A stretch of DNA of 64,000 nucleotides, taken from NCBI GenBank assembly GCA_964058845.1, contig CAXKVR010000002.1, positions 124,001 to 188,000 on the forward strand, given 5' to 3'. Numbering within the stretch: the stretch's first letter is position 1; each line of letters begins with the position of its first letter. The position numbers and the translations under genes are program-made. The notes under the pieces are model-generated. The model searched no databases. It worked only from the letters and a program-made list of their open reading frames with translations, and was not told the origin of the DNA. This document shows, piece after piece, positions 12,061-24,716 of the stretch. Source of the stretch: Carex sylvatica. Its lineage: Eukaryota; Streptophyta; Magnoliopsida; Poales; Cyperaceae.

Positions 12061-13768
12061 AAAATATTTTGACTCTAAACATTTTTCTTTCCGGTCAAAA
12101 GCAAATGTATTTTCTAATTACGTTATCAGCTCGATTTTTTTTAAAACAAAGAAAAAAAAGTAGCTAGGAAATTTTAAATCGTTATTCCCGAAGAACGGAA
12201 CTTTTAAATTCACATCCTTAAAAGCTAATTGTATTCTTATCTTTTCCCCAATGCAAAATTTATTGATGGCATGAAATTCTATCGTTTTCAAACTTTTTTC
12301 TATTTAATATTTTTTATAGTGATTTAATTGGAAATTTTATATTTATTAAATAAAAAAGTCAGATCCTCCACAAAATGTTTTCAAATGAATCCTCACAAAA
12401 TTTAATATTATAAAATAAATCCTCCGCAATATGTTAGGATACAAAGTTTGATGTTCTAGCCTTCTAGGCTGTACATAGCGCGAAGGTTCCTTTTGTCACC
12501 TTGTTAATTATACTTCACGCGAGTGTTCTATTGGATTGTATATAATGTATTTAATTACCCAAAATCGGATATTCATTTTTAATAAAATTCAACGAAAGGA
12601 TCCAAAATCCATTGAAACTGTTTAAACGCCATGTTTTTTTATAAGTTTAAATCGTTGATTTTTTTTTTAATAATATATATATTATATTAGTATGGAACCG
12701 ACTGATGACGTAAAATGACAAATAACAAAACCACGTTTATTCATTTTCTTCGATAATTACTTCAATAATTTATAGTTTAGTGTGCACTAATTGAGAAAAC
12801 AAAAATATTGTACTCTAAAAGGCTGAGAGCAGGACAGTAATATATTAAGCTTTAAATCAACGCGTTAATGGATAAATTAAGTTTGTGAGGAAAATTGTAT
12901 AGTATTATAAATTGTTAATTTTTTTTTTATTTTCTTCTGCTTAGTTTTTGAAATTTAGGGTTATCGTTGATTACAGGTTCAATGTCGGTGGAGATTAACC
13001 GGGTTTGAAAATTTGATTACCCAAAAACAAATGAATGAAGGAAATGGTTCAGATGGGAGATAATAGACGACAGTGATGGTGCGACCCGGTGGTGTTGTAA
13101 TTTTGACTGATTGATCGATTTTATTGGTTGTCGGAGTTAGTGCGGTTAGGTTCCGAATGTGGGATATTATGATTCATTCAATTCTGGAACCGGTTTTGCA
13201 ACATGTACCCAAAAACAAAAACAAAATATGTCCGGACAAAATCGAGATATTCCTTTGACACCTAATTATGAATACACATATTGGCTCCGAATATGTCATG
13301 TAATGAATATTTGGTAGGTTTAATGTTCATTGAGATTTTATTTTATGGTATATCTAGTCACTTTTTATTCTTTACAAGAGTATTTTGTGTAGGTCACTAG
13401 CTAATTTGAATAGGGAAATAAATCAGAACTCTGTAATTTTAATAATTATTTTGAAAACCTTTATTTTATTAAATCCCATGGAATTTAAATAAAATCATAT
13501 AGATTCACAGGTGAAATTAATTTTTTATAAATCAAACAAGTGAACTTAATTTCCACTCTACAATAAAAATTAATCATTACTTATTAGTCAAATTAGCTAC
13601 CTCATAATTTTTGCCAAACAAACTAAATAAATAATAAAATTTAGACAAATTAAAACGGGTGTTTGATAGGTGCAGTAAAACAAAAAAACTATATTAGTAG
13701 AATTAGTAGGGTGAAATTAATAAAAGAGTTGCCTTGTGAGACACGCTTTATATCTTTCCTGATTCGCT
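12061..13768. other. Intergenic AT-rich DNA, no gene seen
   Basis: A slightly less AT-rich patch at 12940-13150 contains a short frame starting ATGTCGGTGGAG that stops after a few codons. I do not support a gene here. Confidence 0.5.
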
Positions 13769-14112
13769 GCATAATTCTCTAAGGAATTCGTATCCTCTGC
13801 ATTAACTCAAAAAGATGCATAATCCTCTTAAGGAATTCGTATCCTCTGCATTAACTCAAAAAGGATGCATAATCCTCTAAGGCATTCGTATCCTCTGCAT
13901 TAACTCAAAAAGGAATCTTTTGAGTTAAAACATATGAACCGTCTGTTAGCTTTAAGATTCGTGTGAATTAAATCCGCACTAATATTGAAGACCTCTATAT
14001 TTTAGACAGGAGGCTGGATGGGATCCGTTTACAATCGGACGGTTCATATCTATTAACTCAAAAGATGCTCCTTGGAGTTAATGCAGACGATGCGGACTCA
14101 TCCTCTAAGATG
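13769..14112. mobile_element. Foldback element with triplicated left end
   Basis: The left side has three tandem copies (about 13769-13816, 13817-13866, 13867-13915) of a 48-50 bp block containing 'attcgtatcctctgcatta' and 'actcaaaa'. The right end (about 14048-14112) carries one inverted, more diverged copy. The interior is also inverted: 'gaaccgtctg' near 13936 pairs with 'cggacggttc' near 14036. The 'gtatcctctg' core is shared with family B at 466-640 and 4090-4105. No coding capacity. Confidence 0.6.
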
Positions 14113-15060
14113 GTAAGCTCAGTGTATTTCCTTCTTTTTACATATTTCACTGAAAATTTCAGCGCATTCCATTTTAGAAGTGAGAGAGAGAGAAAAAAAA
14201 AAGTGGGAGAAAAAAAAGAGGGGAGGCGAGACGAGGCGTTTCCTCTTGAGAAAGAGAAGAGAAAGAAAGAGCGGGCTACTCGTCTCGCCACATCTGACGA
14301 ACTGCCTGCTCGCCTCGCCACTCAAGAGAGAAGAGAGATCGACAGGGAAGTCAAAGATATTAGTCGAATTTAACAGTTCTTCTTTTTATTGCTGGATTTC
14401 TCATGCTTCCGTTAATTGAAGCAAAATAAGTGCGAAGAACCTAGCTGCTTGTTGGTTTGCTTGATTGACTAAAAAATTGACTTGTAATTTACTTCTTTAC
14501 TTCTACACATTTTTCTTTAAGAAAAAAGTCAAATTGGTTGCATATTATCATACCATTTTTTTTTATACCGATTTTGTGAGATTTAAAGTATAGTTGTACT
14601 TTTTCTTTTTTTTTTCTTTTTCTGTACATAAAGTAAAATTAAGACATATGTTGTAGTTCATATGGTCTCTAGCTAAACTAGTAAGGCTCAATTTTATCAT
14701 CTAGTATTTTTTTCTTCTCCATTTGATTCTCAAATTGAAGACATCCCACTAGTTGTATCTAATTGATTCTCAAATTGAATTCACTGCTTAAACTGAGGTA
14801 CCTTATAAATTGCTAATGGTACATGCCACTAGTTGTATCTAATTTAACTATAATGTTATTTTAACAAATCGTGTTGTAATGAACTAATAAAGTAACTGAA
14901 AACACCTATCTTGGTACAGTATTGAGACCAATTGCTCATAGTTGAAGCCTTTGAGTAGCATTGCATTTTCCATTTATGCCATCACCTCATAATTTGAACT
15001 GTTCCTTAGAGTTAAATATGTGTGTCGGGCATCTTCATGTGTTATGGTGTTATATTAACA
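14113..15060. other. Purine-rich leader-like tract and unassigned DNA
   Basis: 14165-14375 is a plus-strand purine-rich stretch (GA runs, 'gagagagagaaaaaaaaaa') resembling plant 5' leader DNA. It may be captured promoter or leader sequence for the fragments downstream. 14730-14840 contains a short direct repeat ('ccactagttgtatctaatt' near 14749 and 14827). The open frames here are low-complexity, and I call no gene. Confidence 0.4.
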
Positions 15061-15780
15061 GTCTATCCATATAGCTGGAACAAAGGGAAAAGGTTCAGTT
15101 GCTGCATTTATTTCTAATATTTTACGGAAGGAAGGCTACAAAGTCGGTACCTATACTAGGTACATTAATTCTCTGTCTTTTCTTTCAAATTAACCTAGTA
15201 ACCAAACTTTTAATGAATTTACAGTTATAACTTATAACCTTCTCGTGCAGCCCGCACATAATGACAACTAGGGAGCGCATTTCAATTGGAAAAGAAGGCA
15301 AACCTATCCCAGCTGATCTGTTAAGCAATCTTTTTCAACAAATCAAGGGTAAAATTGATGATTCAGTAGATTCTGAAATGGAGCCCTTTCTCATTTTGAG
15401 GTAGCTTAGGCAAATATTTTGTCTACTTATTGGATTATACGTGACCTGTAACATGTTACTAGATTGTGGCACCTAAGATCTCAATTTTGTTCATACATTT
15501 TCTTGCTGCACTTTTTGTTATGGTCTAAAACTCCAAATAATTTGTTTATGTAGGTGTTCACAGCTCTTGCTTTTCATGTTTTCTTTCATGAGATGGTTGA
15601 TATTGTGGTCATAGAAGTAAGTACTTAACCTTATGAACTAAATTTGATCAAAGTTATTGAAGTTCTGAGGACTAAACTTTGGAGGCCTAATGTTGTTTAG
15701 GATCCAGTACCCAATCAGCTAGAGATGCAACTACAAGGCCATTTGATCGAAGATCCATTCATTTCTGTTAATTCAAGGGT
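15061..15780 (+). pseudogene. Dihydrofolate synthase / FolC-family gene fragment
   Basis: This is a partial copy of the mitochondrial folate-pathway enzyme that adds glutamate to dihydropteroate (Mur-ligase-type ATPase). Exon 15061-15159 encodes [16 protein letters not shown] and so on, with the GTKGKGS ATP-binding loop, and ends at a GT donor. Exon 15251-15400 continues SPHIMTTRERISIGKEG after a GCAG acceptor. Exon 15554-15616 reads VFTALAFHVFFHEMVDIVV. A decayed exon at about 15701-15778 still carries ARDAT in another frame. Near 15380-15400 the expected LSHFE is found only out of frame, so there is a frameshift. The N-terminus and everything after the ARDAT region are missing. Introns and splice sites are kept, so the copy came from genomic DNA, not mRNA. 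Family identity is firm; choice between DHFS and folylpolyglutamate synthase is less so. Confidence 0.82.
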
Positions 15781-16781
15781 AAGATGACAAAATGCTTTCC
15801 TATGTATATATTTCATAGTAGCAACAACTGACAGGGTTTATCTGACAGGTGATACTTTTCAGCTTAGTTAGCATTCTTTCAATAGTACCGAAGCATATCT
15901 CTGACAAGTCGTACCGGTTGGCTTTACTTGGCACAACATGCTCATCCTTTTATTCCTTATAAACTGCTCATGGGGTAAGTGCTGATTACTAAGTAACATT
16001 CAGAGCACAATAAGTTAAAGTGTTTCTATACTTTTATGGCATAAGTTGCAGCAAAAAGAATTCCATGTCATTTCAACATGTTGATTTTTTTTAGTTTCTA
16101 AAGTCACAAATAATTAAACTAACGAACCAAGTTTTTCTTGATTGACTATAGATGTTTTTATTTACGTTTTTGTAAACTACACTCAATATTTACGTTTTTG
16201 TTCTTATAAGTTGCATTCTACATTAGAACCTCATATGGATGATGAAATGAAACAATCTGGCAAACTCACTCCCTTCACTCAATGTGCACTTTCACTTAAA
16301 GGCATAGTTGAAGGGAGGGGAGAGAGAGAGAGTGAGCTAACTATAGAGAACCCACTTGAGAGAAATATGCAAAGCATTGTGCGAAGACCATAGTTGTCAT
16401 GTTGACTTCCATTTTGTATTGTATCAAAGTATCTGGTCAGAACCATTTATCTGATTTTGGACTTCCATTTTTTAGCAAACTGATGATGGACATCGTAGAG
16501 AGATGGACTTATTTCAAGTGATATATATATAATCCTTTACATATGTAAATGACTTATTTCACTTTTGCAGTACCATACATAGTATTTAGTTTATACAGGA
16601 TTTTATGAAAAGTTATTTCTTACTATGTGTACAATTTATTACTCCATGGCAATATACAAAACTGCACTTTAATTTTAAAGTTATTTCATAATGTTGTATT
16701 TAACAGCAACCAAAATAAAATTTTAAAGTTCATTCCTTAAAAAATATAAATCAGTTATAAAGGCTACGTACAAAAGCATCA
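15781..16781. other. Unassigned DNA between gene fragments
   Basis: May include decayed intron sequence from the flanking fragments. It includes a short GA-rich run at 16314-16332. No exon was recognised with confidence. Confidence 0.4.
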
Positions 16782-17548
16782 TGTGAGGCCATGCAAGCAA
16801 AATTCACAGAGAAAATGGAGAGAGGTGCACAGTGCATACCAGAAAATGGCCAGAAAGTGCCAATTAATGCGGAAGGAGTTAGAGAATCTGACCTAAGACA
16901 AACATGAGCTTCAAGAGAAATACTCTGAAATATCCAGGTTGATCTGAAATTTTATTTTATTTTTAGGAATATATAGTTGTGTTCAGATTATGCGCCCAGG
17001 GACTAATGGACTTCTATCCATATCAGTTCTGTATTTCTTAGCTTTTATACTTAGATTCTATTGGTGCATTTTCTGCTGAACTGAGGAGCAACCAAAGCTT
17101 AATGCAGTGGTAATGCCATTTTTCATCCTAAAAAATAATTTAAAACAAAGCACAGTCCTGGTACCATAACCTGTAGAGATTGTACTGATTTGTATTGTAC
17201 TGGGTTATCCTGGGTGCTAGTCAATTTATATTACAAACTTGTACATACATTAGTGCCCGTCAGTTATTTACAAACTTTCAGATGTATGAAATTGCGACAG
17301 CATTACTATAATGTTTGTCGATGCTATATAAATAAGTAATGATTATAATCATCATTATTAATATTTAATTAATCTGGCTTTTATCAGGCAGAAGAGGAAA
17401 TTGGATGAGCTGTATGATCAGTTACGAGAAGAGTACGAGTCAACCAAGCGCTCAGCAATTCAACCAGCTAAATGCTTCCTAAGAAACCAGCCTGATTTGT
17501 TCTCTGGAATGGGCAACATGATGCAGAGGGATCCACCTCTCAGACCGG
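16782..17548 (+). pseudogene. HEI10 (meiotic crossover E3 ligase) fragment, broken
   Basis: HEI10 (CCNB1IP1 family) is a RING and coiled-coil protein that marks class I crossovers in meiosis. Only two consecutive exons of the coiled-coil and following region are present. The first (about 16782-16937) reads CEAMQAKFTEKMER, then a one-base insertion after 'gagag' shifts the frame. In the other frame the expected HSAYQKMARKCQ continues, and a TAA replaces a Lys codon after NLT. The second exon (17388-17548) is open: QKRKLDELYDQLREEYEST, then KRSAIQPAKCF and PDLFSGMGNMMQRDPPLRPG, ending at a GT donor. The RING domain and the C-terminus are absent. Splice sites are kept, so the source was genomic. 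It is not functional as a protein. Confidence 0.85.
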
Positions 17549-18067
17549 GTAATATGTGTTAATTAATTTGTTGACCAAGTTATAATTCTAAAATCCGATT
17601 TTGCATTTCTGCTGCAACATATTTTTTTAGGGATATCAAATAAAGCTTAAGCAATTCACGACAAAATACTTAATTGGTCGCACGATCAATACAATTATGT
17701 GTTGTCTACATAACTTCTTATAGTGGCACATATAACCAATAAAAATTTGCATAAACCCCCCCTGCAATTCAACAATATAATTCTAATGTAATGTCTCTTC
17801 CTATTTTTATAGACACTTTAAAGAAAATTAAAGTAGCCTTCTTCAATTTCCATTTACTCTTCTGGCTTTTATGTAATTGTAATGTTTCTTCTTATTTTTA
17901 TGATAGGTACCATTTTATTTTCACCATTATAGACAAAGAGAGAGCGGGAGGGAGAGTAGATTGTATCTGGTACAACTTATTGAAGGCCTTCAAAAATTCA
18001 TGCTCTGACAGGTTTTCAAAAAGGAAAAATGGGTGTGTTTTTTCAGGACCTTAACTGCATTTTTCAG
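17549..18067. other. Unassigned DNA between HEI10 and UTP21 fragments
   Basis: AT-rich, intron-like sequence. At 18044-18081 the string 'ttttcaggaccttaactgc' occurs twice in tandem, duplicating the acceptor of the next fragment's exon. Confidence 0.45.
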
Positions 18068-18653
18068 GACCTTAACTGCTTAAGAAGATTCAAGCCCTTA
18101 CATCTTTCAAAAACTATACCTTTGCTGCATATGGGACCCAAATTGGAGTCTTCAAGTGTGTCCAACAGGTCAAGTGCTATATTATTTTTGTTGGTTATTT
18201 TGCTAAGCTCTTTTATGTCATATATTGGTCATGTTCCTGTTATAATCTCTGTAACCTCTGAAGTTTATTATGTACTACCATTGAAAATCCCAAGCATATA
18301 TATGGTAATTTGGGTTTTGGAGGGTTACATTGTTTCTTGATTTTAGAGGGCATGGCAACAAATTATCAACCTATGGGTAAGAAGATGTTCTTCATGGTCT
18401 TTGCCTATTAACTAGGCTTGAAAGGCTCATTTTCTACGCAATTGACACTAAGCACAACAGTTAAAAATTTCTCAGTTTTAAGTGCTACAAGAATTTATTT
18501 TTTCCCTTTTTTTATTTCAGTTTTTTTTTTTTTTTGGGAATGATATTGCAGGTACCCACATGGAGCAAGCACTACGAAAAAAATAGTTCTCTTTGTCTAC
18601 TAGGAGGCCATATTTTGAGCTCAGATATCAAAGGAAATGTCATTAACAGTAAG
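18068..18653 (+). pseudogene. UTP21/WDR36 (WD-repeat, SSU processome) fragment
   Basis: UTP21 (WDR36) is a WD40 scaffold of the small-subunit processome in the nucleolus. Exon 18068-18168 follows a TTTTCAG acceptor and reads KKIQALTSFKNYTFAAYGTQ then IGVFKCVQQ, ending at a GT donor. Upstream in the same frame, a TAA sits where Gln of the conserved GPQLPKKI is expected. Exon 18552-18653 follows TTGCAG and reads VPTWSKHYEKNSSLCLLGGH then ILSSDIKGN, ending at AAG|GTTAAG; the usual FIWAFK after GN is lost. The two exons are consecutive in the family. The remainder of the propeller and the UTP21 C-terminal domain are absent. The fragment stops about 100-190 bp before the tandem array. Confidence 0.78.
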
Positions 18654-18732
18654 GTTAAGTGTTTAATTATCATTAATTAACAACTTACCTTTTGATGATT
18701 ATCTGTGAATCTAAATCTAAAATAATTGGCAG

Positions 18733-18840
18733 AGGTAATAGACAAGCTGCTTGCTAGAGTAATAGGTCATTGTTATAGTTTTTTTGAAGTGTTCAGATCT
18801 CCCAACCTTCACTCTTGGTTAGTACCGATATTTGAGTATT
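18733..18840 (+). repeat. Diverged edge unit of the 280-bp array
   Basis: Sequence from 'gcttgctagagtaataggtc' through 'ttgttatagttttt' and 'cagatctcccaacc' aligns with the tail of the 280-bp unit ('gttgctaggtctttgttatag...catatctcacaacc') but with many differences. It joins the first canonical unit at 18841. It may represent the ancestral single-copy form or simply an eroded edge copy. Confidence 0.6.
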
Positions 18841-19678
18841 ACTTTTGTTTATGTAGATGGAGCTCTCCTTGGAGTGGGCTGCTTTCCTGAAACGGCACGC
18901 ATCCACCAACCGTGACTTCCATGCGGTTTCTCTTATAAGATAAGTCTCCTTCACAATATATCCTTGCTTTTTTAGTTGCACGGTTATTTCTTTCCCTTTT
19001 GGCTGTGTCGTGTACCCGTCCGGTAGAAGTCAGCAAAAGCTGACTTGGCCTTTACATGTTGGAGTTGCTATGTCTTTGTTATAGTTTTTGTTTGTCAAAT
19101 GGTCATATCTCACAACCTTTACTTTTGTTTATGTAGATGGAGCTCTCCTTGGAGTGGGTTGCTTTCCTGAAACGGCACGCATCCAGCAACTGTGACTTCG
19201 GTGCGGTTTCTCTTATAAGATAAGTCTCCTTCACAATATATCCTTGCTTTTATAGTTGCACGATTATTTCTTTCCCTTTTGGCTGTGTCGTGTACCTGTC
19301 CGGTAGAAGTCAGCAAAAGCTGACTTGGCCTTTACATGTTGGAGTTGCTAGGTCTTTGTTATAGTTTTTGTTTTTCAAATAGTCATATCTCACAACCTTT
19401 ACTTTTGTTTATGTAGATGGAGCTCTCCTTGGAGTGGGTTGCTTTCCTGGAACGGCACGCATCCAACAACCGTGACTTCCATGCGGTTTCTCTTATAAGA
19501 TAAGTCTCCTTCACAATATATCCTTGTTTTTTTGGTTGCACGGTTATTTCTTTCCCTTTTGGCTGTGTCGTGTACCTGTCCGGTAGAAGTCAGCAAAAGA
19601 TGACTTGGCCTTTACATGTTGGAATTGCTAGGTCTTTGTTATAGTTTTTGTTTTTCAAATGGTCATATCTCACAACCT

Positions 19679-21358
19679 TTACTTTTGTTTATGTAGATGG
19701 AGCTCTACTTGGAGTGGGTTGCTTTCCTGAAACGGCACGCATCCAACAACCGTGACTTCCAAGCGGTTTCTGTTATAAGATAAGTCTCCTTCACAATATA
19801 TCCTTGCTTTTTTAGTTGCACGGTTAGTTCCTTCCCTTTTGGCTGTGTCGTGTACCTGTCCGGTAGAAGTCAGCAAAAGCTGACTTGGCCTTTACATGTT
19901 GGAGTTGCTAGGTCTTTGTTATAGTTTTTGTTTTTCAAATGGTCGTATCTGACAACCTTTACTTTTGTTTATGTAGATGGAGCTCTTCATGGAGTGGGTT
20001 GCTTTGCTGGAACGGCACGCATCCAACAACCGTGACTTCCATGCGGTTTCTCTTATAAGATAAGTCTCCTTGACAATATATCATTGCTTTTATAGTTGCA
20101 TGGTTACTTCCTTCCCTTTTGGCTGTGTCGTGTACCTGTCCGGTAGAAGTCAGCAAAAGCTGACTTGGCCTTTACATGTTGGAGTTGCTAGGTCTTTGTT
20201 ATAGTTTTTGTTTTTCAAATGGTCATATCTCACAACCTTTACTTTTGTTTATGTAGATGGAGCTCTCCTTGGAGTGGGCTGCTTTGCTGGAACGGCACGC
20301 ATCCACCAACCGTGACTTCCCTGCGGTTTCTCTTATAAGATAAGTCTACTTCACAATATATCCTTTCTTTTTTAGTTGCACGGTTATTTCTTTCCCTTTT
20401 GGCTGTGTCGTGTACCTGTCCGGTAGAAGTCAGCAAAAGCTGACTTGGCCTTTACATGTTGGAGTTGCTAGGTCTTTGTTATAGTTTTTGTTTTTCAAAT
20501 GGTCATATCTCACAACCTTTACTTTTGTTTATGTAGATGGAGCTCTCCTTGGAGTGGGCTGCTTTGCTGGAACGGCACGCATCCAACAACCGTGACTTCC
20601 AAGCGGTTTCTGTTATAAGATAAGTCTCCTTCACAATATATCCTTGCTTTTTTAGTTGCACGGTTAGTTCCTTCCCTTTTGGCTGTGTCGTGTACCTGTC
20701 CGGTAGAAGTCAGCAAAAGCTGACTTGGCCTTTACATGCTGGAGTTGCTAGGTCTTTGTTATAGTTTTTGTTTTTCAAATGGTCGTATCTGACAACCTTT
20801 ACTTTTGTTTATGTAGATGGAGCTCTTCATGGAGTGGGTTGCTTTGCTGGAACGGCACGCATCCAACAACCGTGACTTCCATGCGGTTTCTCTTATAAGA
20901 TAAGTCTCCTTGACAATATATCATTGCTTTTATAGTTGCATGGTTACTTCCTTCCCTTTTGGCTGTGTCGTGTACCTGTCCGGTAGAAGTCAGCAAAAGC
21001 TGACTTGGCCTTTACATGTTGGAGTTGCTAGGTCTTTGTTATAGTTTTTGTTTTTCAAATGGTCATATCTCACAACCTTTACTTTTGTTTATGTAGATGG
21101 AGCTCTCCTTGGAGTGGGCTGCTTTGCTGGAACGGCACGCATCCAACAACCGTGACTTCCATGCGGTTTCTCTTATAAGATAAGTCTCCTTCACAATATA
21201 TCCTTGCTTTTTTAGTTGCACGGTTAGTTCCTTCCCTTTTGGCTGTGTCGTGTACCTGTCCGGTAGAAGTCAGCAAAAGCTGACTTGGCCTTTACATGTT
21301 GGAGTTGCTAGGTCTTTGTTATAGTTTTTGTTTTTCAAATGGTCATATCTCACAACCT
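19679..21358 (+). repeat. Higher-order repeat, 3-unit period (840 bp), left arm
   Basis: The variant units at 19679 and 20519 share diagnostic changes ('ccaagcggtttctgttataag'), and those at 19959 and 20799 share 'gctcttcatggagtg' and 'tatcattgctttta'. The spacing is exactly 840 bp, so a block of three units was duplicated. The third units of the blocks differ. Confidence 0.7.
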
Positions 21359-24300
21359 TTACTTTTGTTTATGTAGATGGAGCTCTCCTTGGAGTGGGCT
21401 GCTTTCCTGGAACGGCACGCATCCAACAACCGTGACTTCCATGCGGTTTCTCTTATAAGATAAGTCTCCTTCACAATATATCCTTGCTTTTTTAGTTGCA
21501 CGGTTACTTCGTTCCCTTTTGGCTGTGTCGTGTACCTGTCCGGTAGAAGTCAGCAAAAGCTGACTTGGCCTTTACATGTTGGAGTTGCTAGGTCTTTGTT
21601 ATAGTTTTTGTTTTTCAAATGGTCATATCTCACAACCTTTACTTTTGTTTATGTAGATGGAGCTCTCCTTGGAGTGGGCTGCTTTGCTGGAACGACACGC
21701 ATCCAACAACCGTAACTTCCATGCGGTTTCTCTTATAAGATAAGTCTCCTTCACAATATATCCTTGCTTTTTTAGTTGCACGGTTAGTTCCTTCCCTTTT
21801 GGCTGTGTCGTGTACCTGTCCGGTAGAAGTCAGCAAAAGCTGACTTGGCCTTTACATGTTGGAGTTGCTATGTCTTTGTTATAGTTTTTGTTTGTGAAAT
21901 GGTCATATCTCACAACCTTTACTTTTGTTTATGTAGGTGGAAGTCTCCTTGGAGTGGGTTGCTTTCCTGAAACGGTACGCATCCAGCAACTGTGACTTCG
22001 GTGCGGTTTCTCTTATAAGATAAGTCTCCTTCACAATATATCCTTGCTTTTTTAGTTGCACGGTTATTTCTTTCCCTTTTGGCTGTGTCGTGTACCTGTC
22101 CGGTAGAAGTCAGCAAAAGATGACTTGGCCTTTACATGTTGCAGTTGCTAGGTCTTTGTTATAGTTTTTGTTTTTCAAATGGTCATATCTCACAACCTTT
22201 ACTTTTGTTTATGTAGATGGAGCTCTACTTGGAGTGGGTTGCTTTCCTGAAACGGCACGCATCCAACAACCGTGACTTCCATGCGGTTTCTGTTATAAGA
22301 TAAGTCTCCTTCACAATATATCCTTGCTTTTTTAGTTGCACGGTTAGTTCCTTCCCTTTTGGCTGTGTCGTGTACCTGTCCGGTAGAAGTCAGCAAAAGC
22401 TGACTTGGCCTTTACATGTTGGACTTGCTAGGTCTTTGTTATAGTTTTTGTTTTTCAAATGGTCATATCTCACAACCTTTACTTTTGTTTATGTAGATGG
22501 AGCTCTCCTTGGAGTGGGCTGCTTTGCTGGAACGGCACGCATCCACCAACCGTGACTTCCCTGCGGTTTCTCTTATAAGATAAGTCTACTTCACAATATA
22601 TCCTTGCTTTTTTAGTTGCACGGTTATTTCTTTCCCTTTTGGCTGTGTCGTGTACCTGTCCGGTAGAAGTCAGCAAAAGCTGACTTGGCCTTTACATGTT
22701 GGAGTTGCTAGGTCTTTGTTATAGTTTTTGTTTTTCAAATGGTCATATCTCACAAACTTTACTTTTGTTTATGTAGATGGAGCTCTCCTTGGAGTGGGCT
22801 GCTTTGCTGGAACGGCACGCATCCAACAACCGTGACTTCCATGCGGTTTCTCTTATAAGATAAGTCTCATTCACAATATATCCTTGCTTTTTTAGTTGCA
22901 CGGTTACTTCCTTCCCTTTTGGCTGTGTCGTGTACCTGTCCGGTAGAAGTCAGCAAAAGCTGACTTGGCCTTTACATGTTGGAGTTGCTAGGTCTTTGTT
23001 ATAGTTTTTGTTTTTCAAATGGTCATATCTCACAACCTTTACTTTTGTTTATGTAGATAGAGCTCTCCTTGGAGTGGGTTGCTTTCTTGAAACGGCACGC
23101 ATCCAACAACCGTGACTTCCATGCGGTTTCTCTTATAAGATAAGTCTCCTTCACAATATATCCTTGCATTTTTAGTTGCACGGTTACTTCCTTCCCTTTT
23201 GGCTGTGTCGTGTACCTGTCCGGTAGAAGTCAGCAAAAGATGACTTGGCCTTTACATGTTGGAGTTGCTAGGTCTTTGTTATAGTTTTTGTTTTTCAAAT
23301 GGTCATATCTCACAACCTTTACTTTTGTTTATGTAGATGGAGCTCTACTTGGAGTGGGTTGCTTTCCTGAAACGGCACGCATCCAACAACCGTGACTTCC
23401 ATGCGGTTTCTGTTATAAGATAAGTCTCCTTCACAATATATCCTTGCTTTTTTAGTTGCACGGTTAGTTCCTTCCCTTTTGGCTGTGTCGTGTACCTGTC
23501 CGGTAGAAGTCAGCAAAAGCTGACTTGGCCTTTACATGTTGGAGTTGCTAGGTCTTTGTTATAGTTTTTGTTTTTCAAATGGTCATATCTCACAACCTTT
23601 ACTTTTGTTTATGTAGATGGAGCTCTCCTTGGAGTGGGCTGCTTTCCTGGAACGGCACGCATCCAACAACCGTGACTTCCATGCGGTTTCTCTTATAAGA
23701 TAAGTCTCCTTCACAATATATCCTTGTTTTTTTAGTTGCACGGTTACTTCGTTCCCTTTTGGCTGTGTCGTGTACCTGTCCGGTAGAAGTCAGCAAAAGC
23801 TGACTTTGCCTTTACATGTTGGAGTTGCTAGGTCTTTGTTATAGTTTTTGTTTTTCAAATGGTCATATCTCACAACCTTTACTTTTGTTTATGTAGATGG
23901 AGCTCTCCTTGGAGTGGGCTGCTTTGCTGGAACGACACGCATCCAACAACCGTAACTTCCATGCGGTTTCTCTTATAAGATAAGTCTCCTTCACAATATA
24001 TCCTTGCTTTTTTAGTTGCACGGTTAGTTCCTTCCCTTTTGGCTGTGTCGTGTACCTGTCCGGTAGAAGTCAGCAAAAGCTGACTTGGCCTTTACATGTT
24101 GGAGTTGCTATGTCTTTGTTATAGTTTTTGTTTGTCAAATGGTCATATCTCACAACCTTTACTTTTGTTTATGTAGGTGGAAGTCTCCTTGGAGTGGGTT
24201 GCTTTCCTGAAACGGTACGCATCCAGCAACTGTGACTTCGGTGCGGTTTCTCTTATAAGATAAGTCTCCTTCACAATATATCCTTGCTTTTTTAGTTGCA

Positions 24301-24716
24301 CGGTTATTTCTTTCCCTTTTGGCTGTGTCGTGTACCTGTCCGGTAGAAGTCAGCAAAAGATGACTTGGCCTTTACATGTTGCAGTTGCTAGGTCTTTGTT
24401 ATAGTTTTTGTTTTTCAAATGGTCATATCTCACAACCTTTACTTTTGTTTATGTAGATGGAGCTACTTGGAGTGGGTTGCTTTCCTGAAACGGCACGCAT
24501 CCAACAACCGTGACTTCCATGCGGTTTCTGTTATAAGATAAGTCTCCTTCACAATATATCCTTGCTTTTTTAGTTGCACGGTTAGTTCCTTCCCTTTTGG
24601 CTGTGTCGTGTACCTGTCCGGTAGAAGTCAGCAAAAGCTGACTTGGCCTTTACATGTTGGACTTGCTAGGTCTTTGTTATAGTTTTTGTTTTTCAAATGG
24701 TCGTATCTGACAACCT
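21359..24716 (+). repeat. Higher-order repeat, 8-unit period (2240 bp), left arm
   Basis: Variant units at 21359, 21639, 21919 and 22199 reappear in order at 23599, 23879, 24159 and 24437-24449, i.e. 2240 bp later. Markers include 'aacgacacgcatccaacaac' with 'cgtaacttcc' (21690s and 23930s), and 'gtaggtggaagtctcc' with 'cagcaactgtgac' (21930s and 24170s). Confidence 0.8.

Noticed and set aside
12950..13150. Gene start at ATGTCGGTGGAG
   Set aside because: The frame closes after a few codons and no downstream exon could be linked.
14065..14373. 102-codon frame in GA-rich DNA
   Set aside because: Low-complexity purine tract with overlapping open frames on both strands, and no domain or codon signature.
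15541..15616. Possible origin of the 280-bp unit from DHFS, because both have 'ttgtttatgtag' before the exon
   Set aside because: The shared 12-15 bases are a pyrimidine-rich acceptor, and the exon sequences that follow do not align convincingly in any frame.
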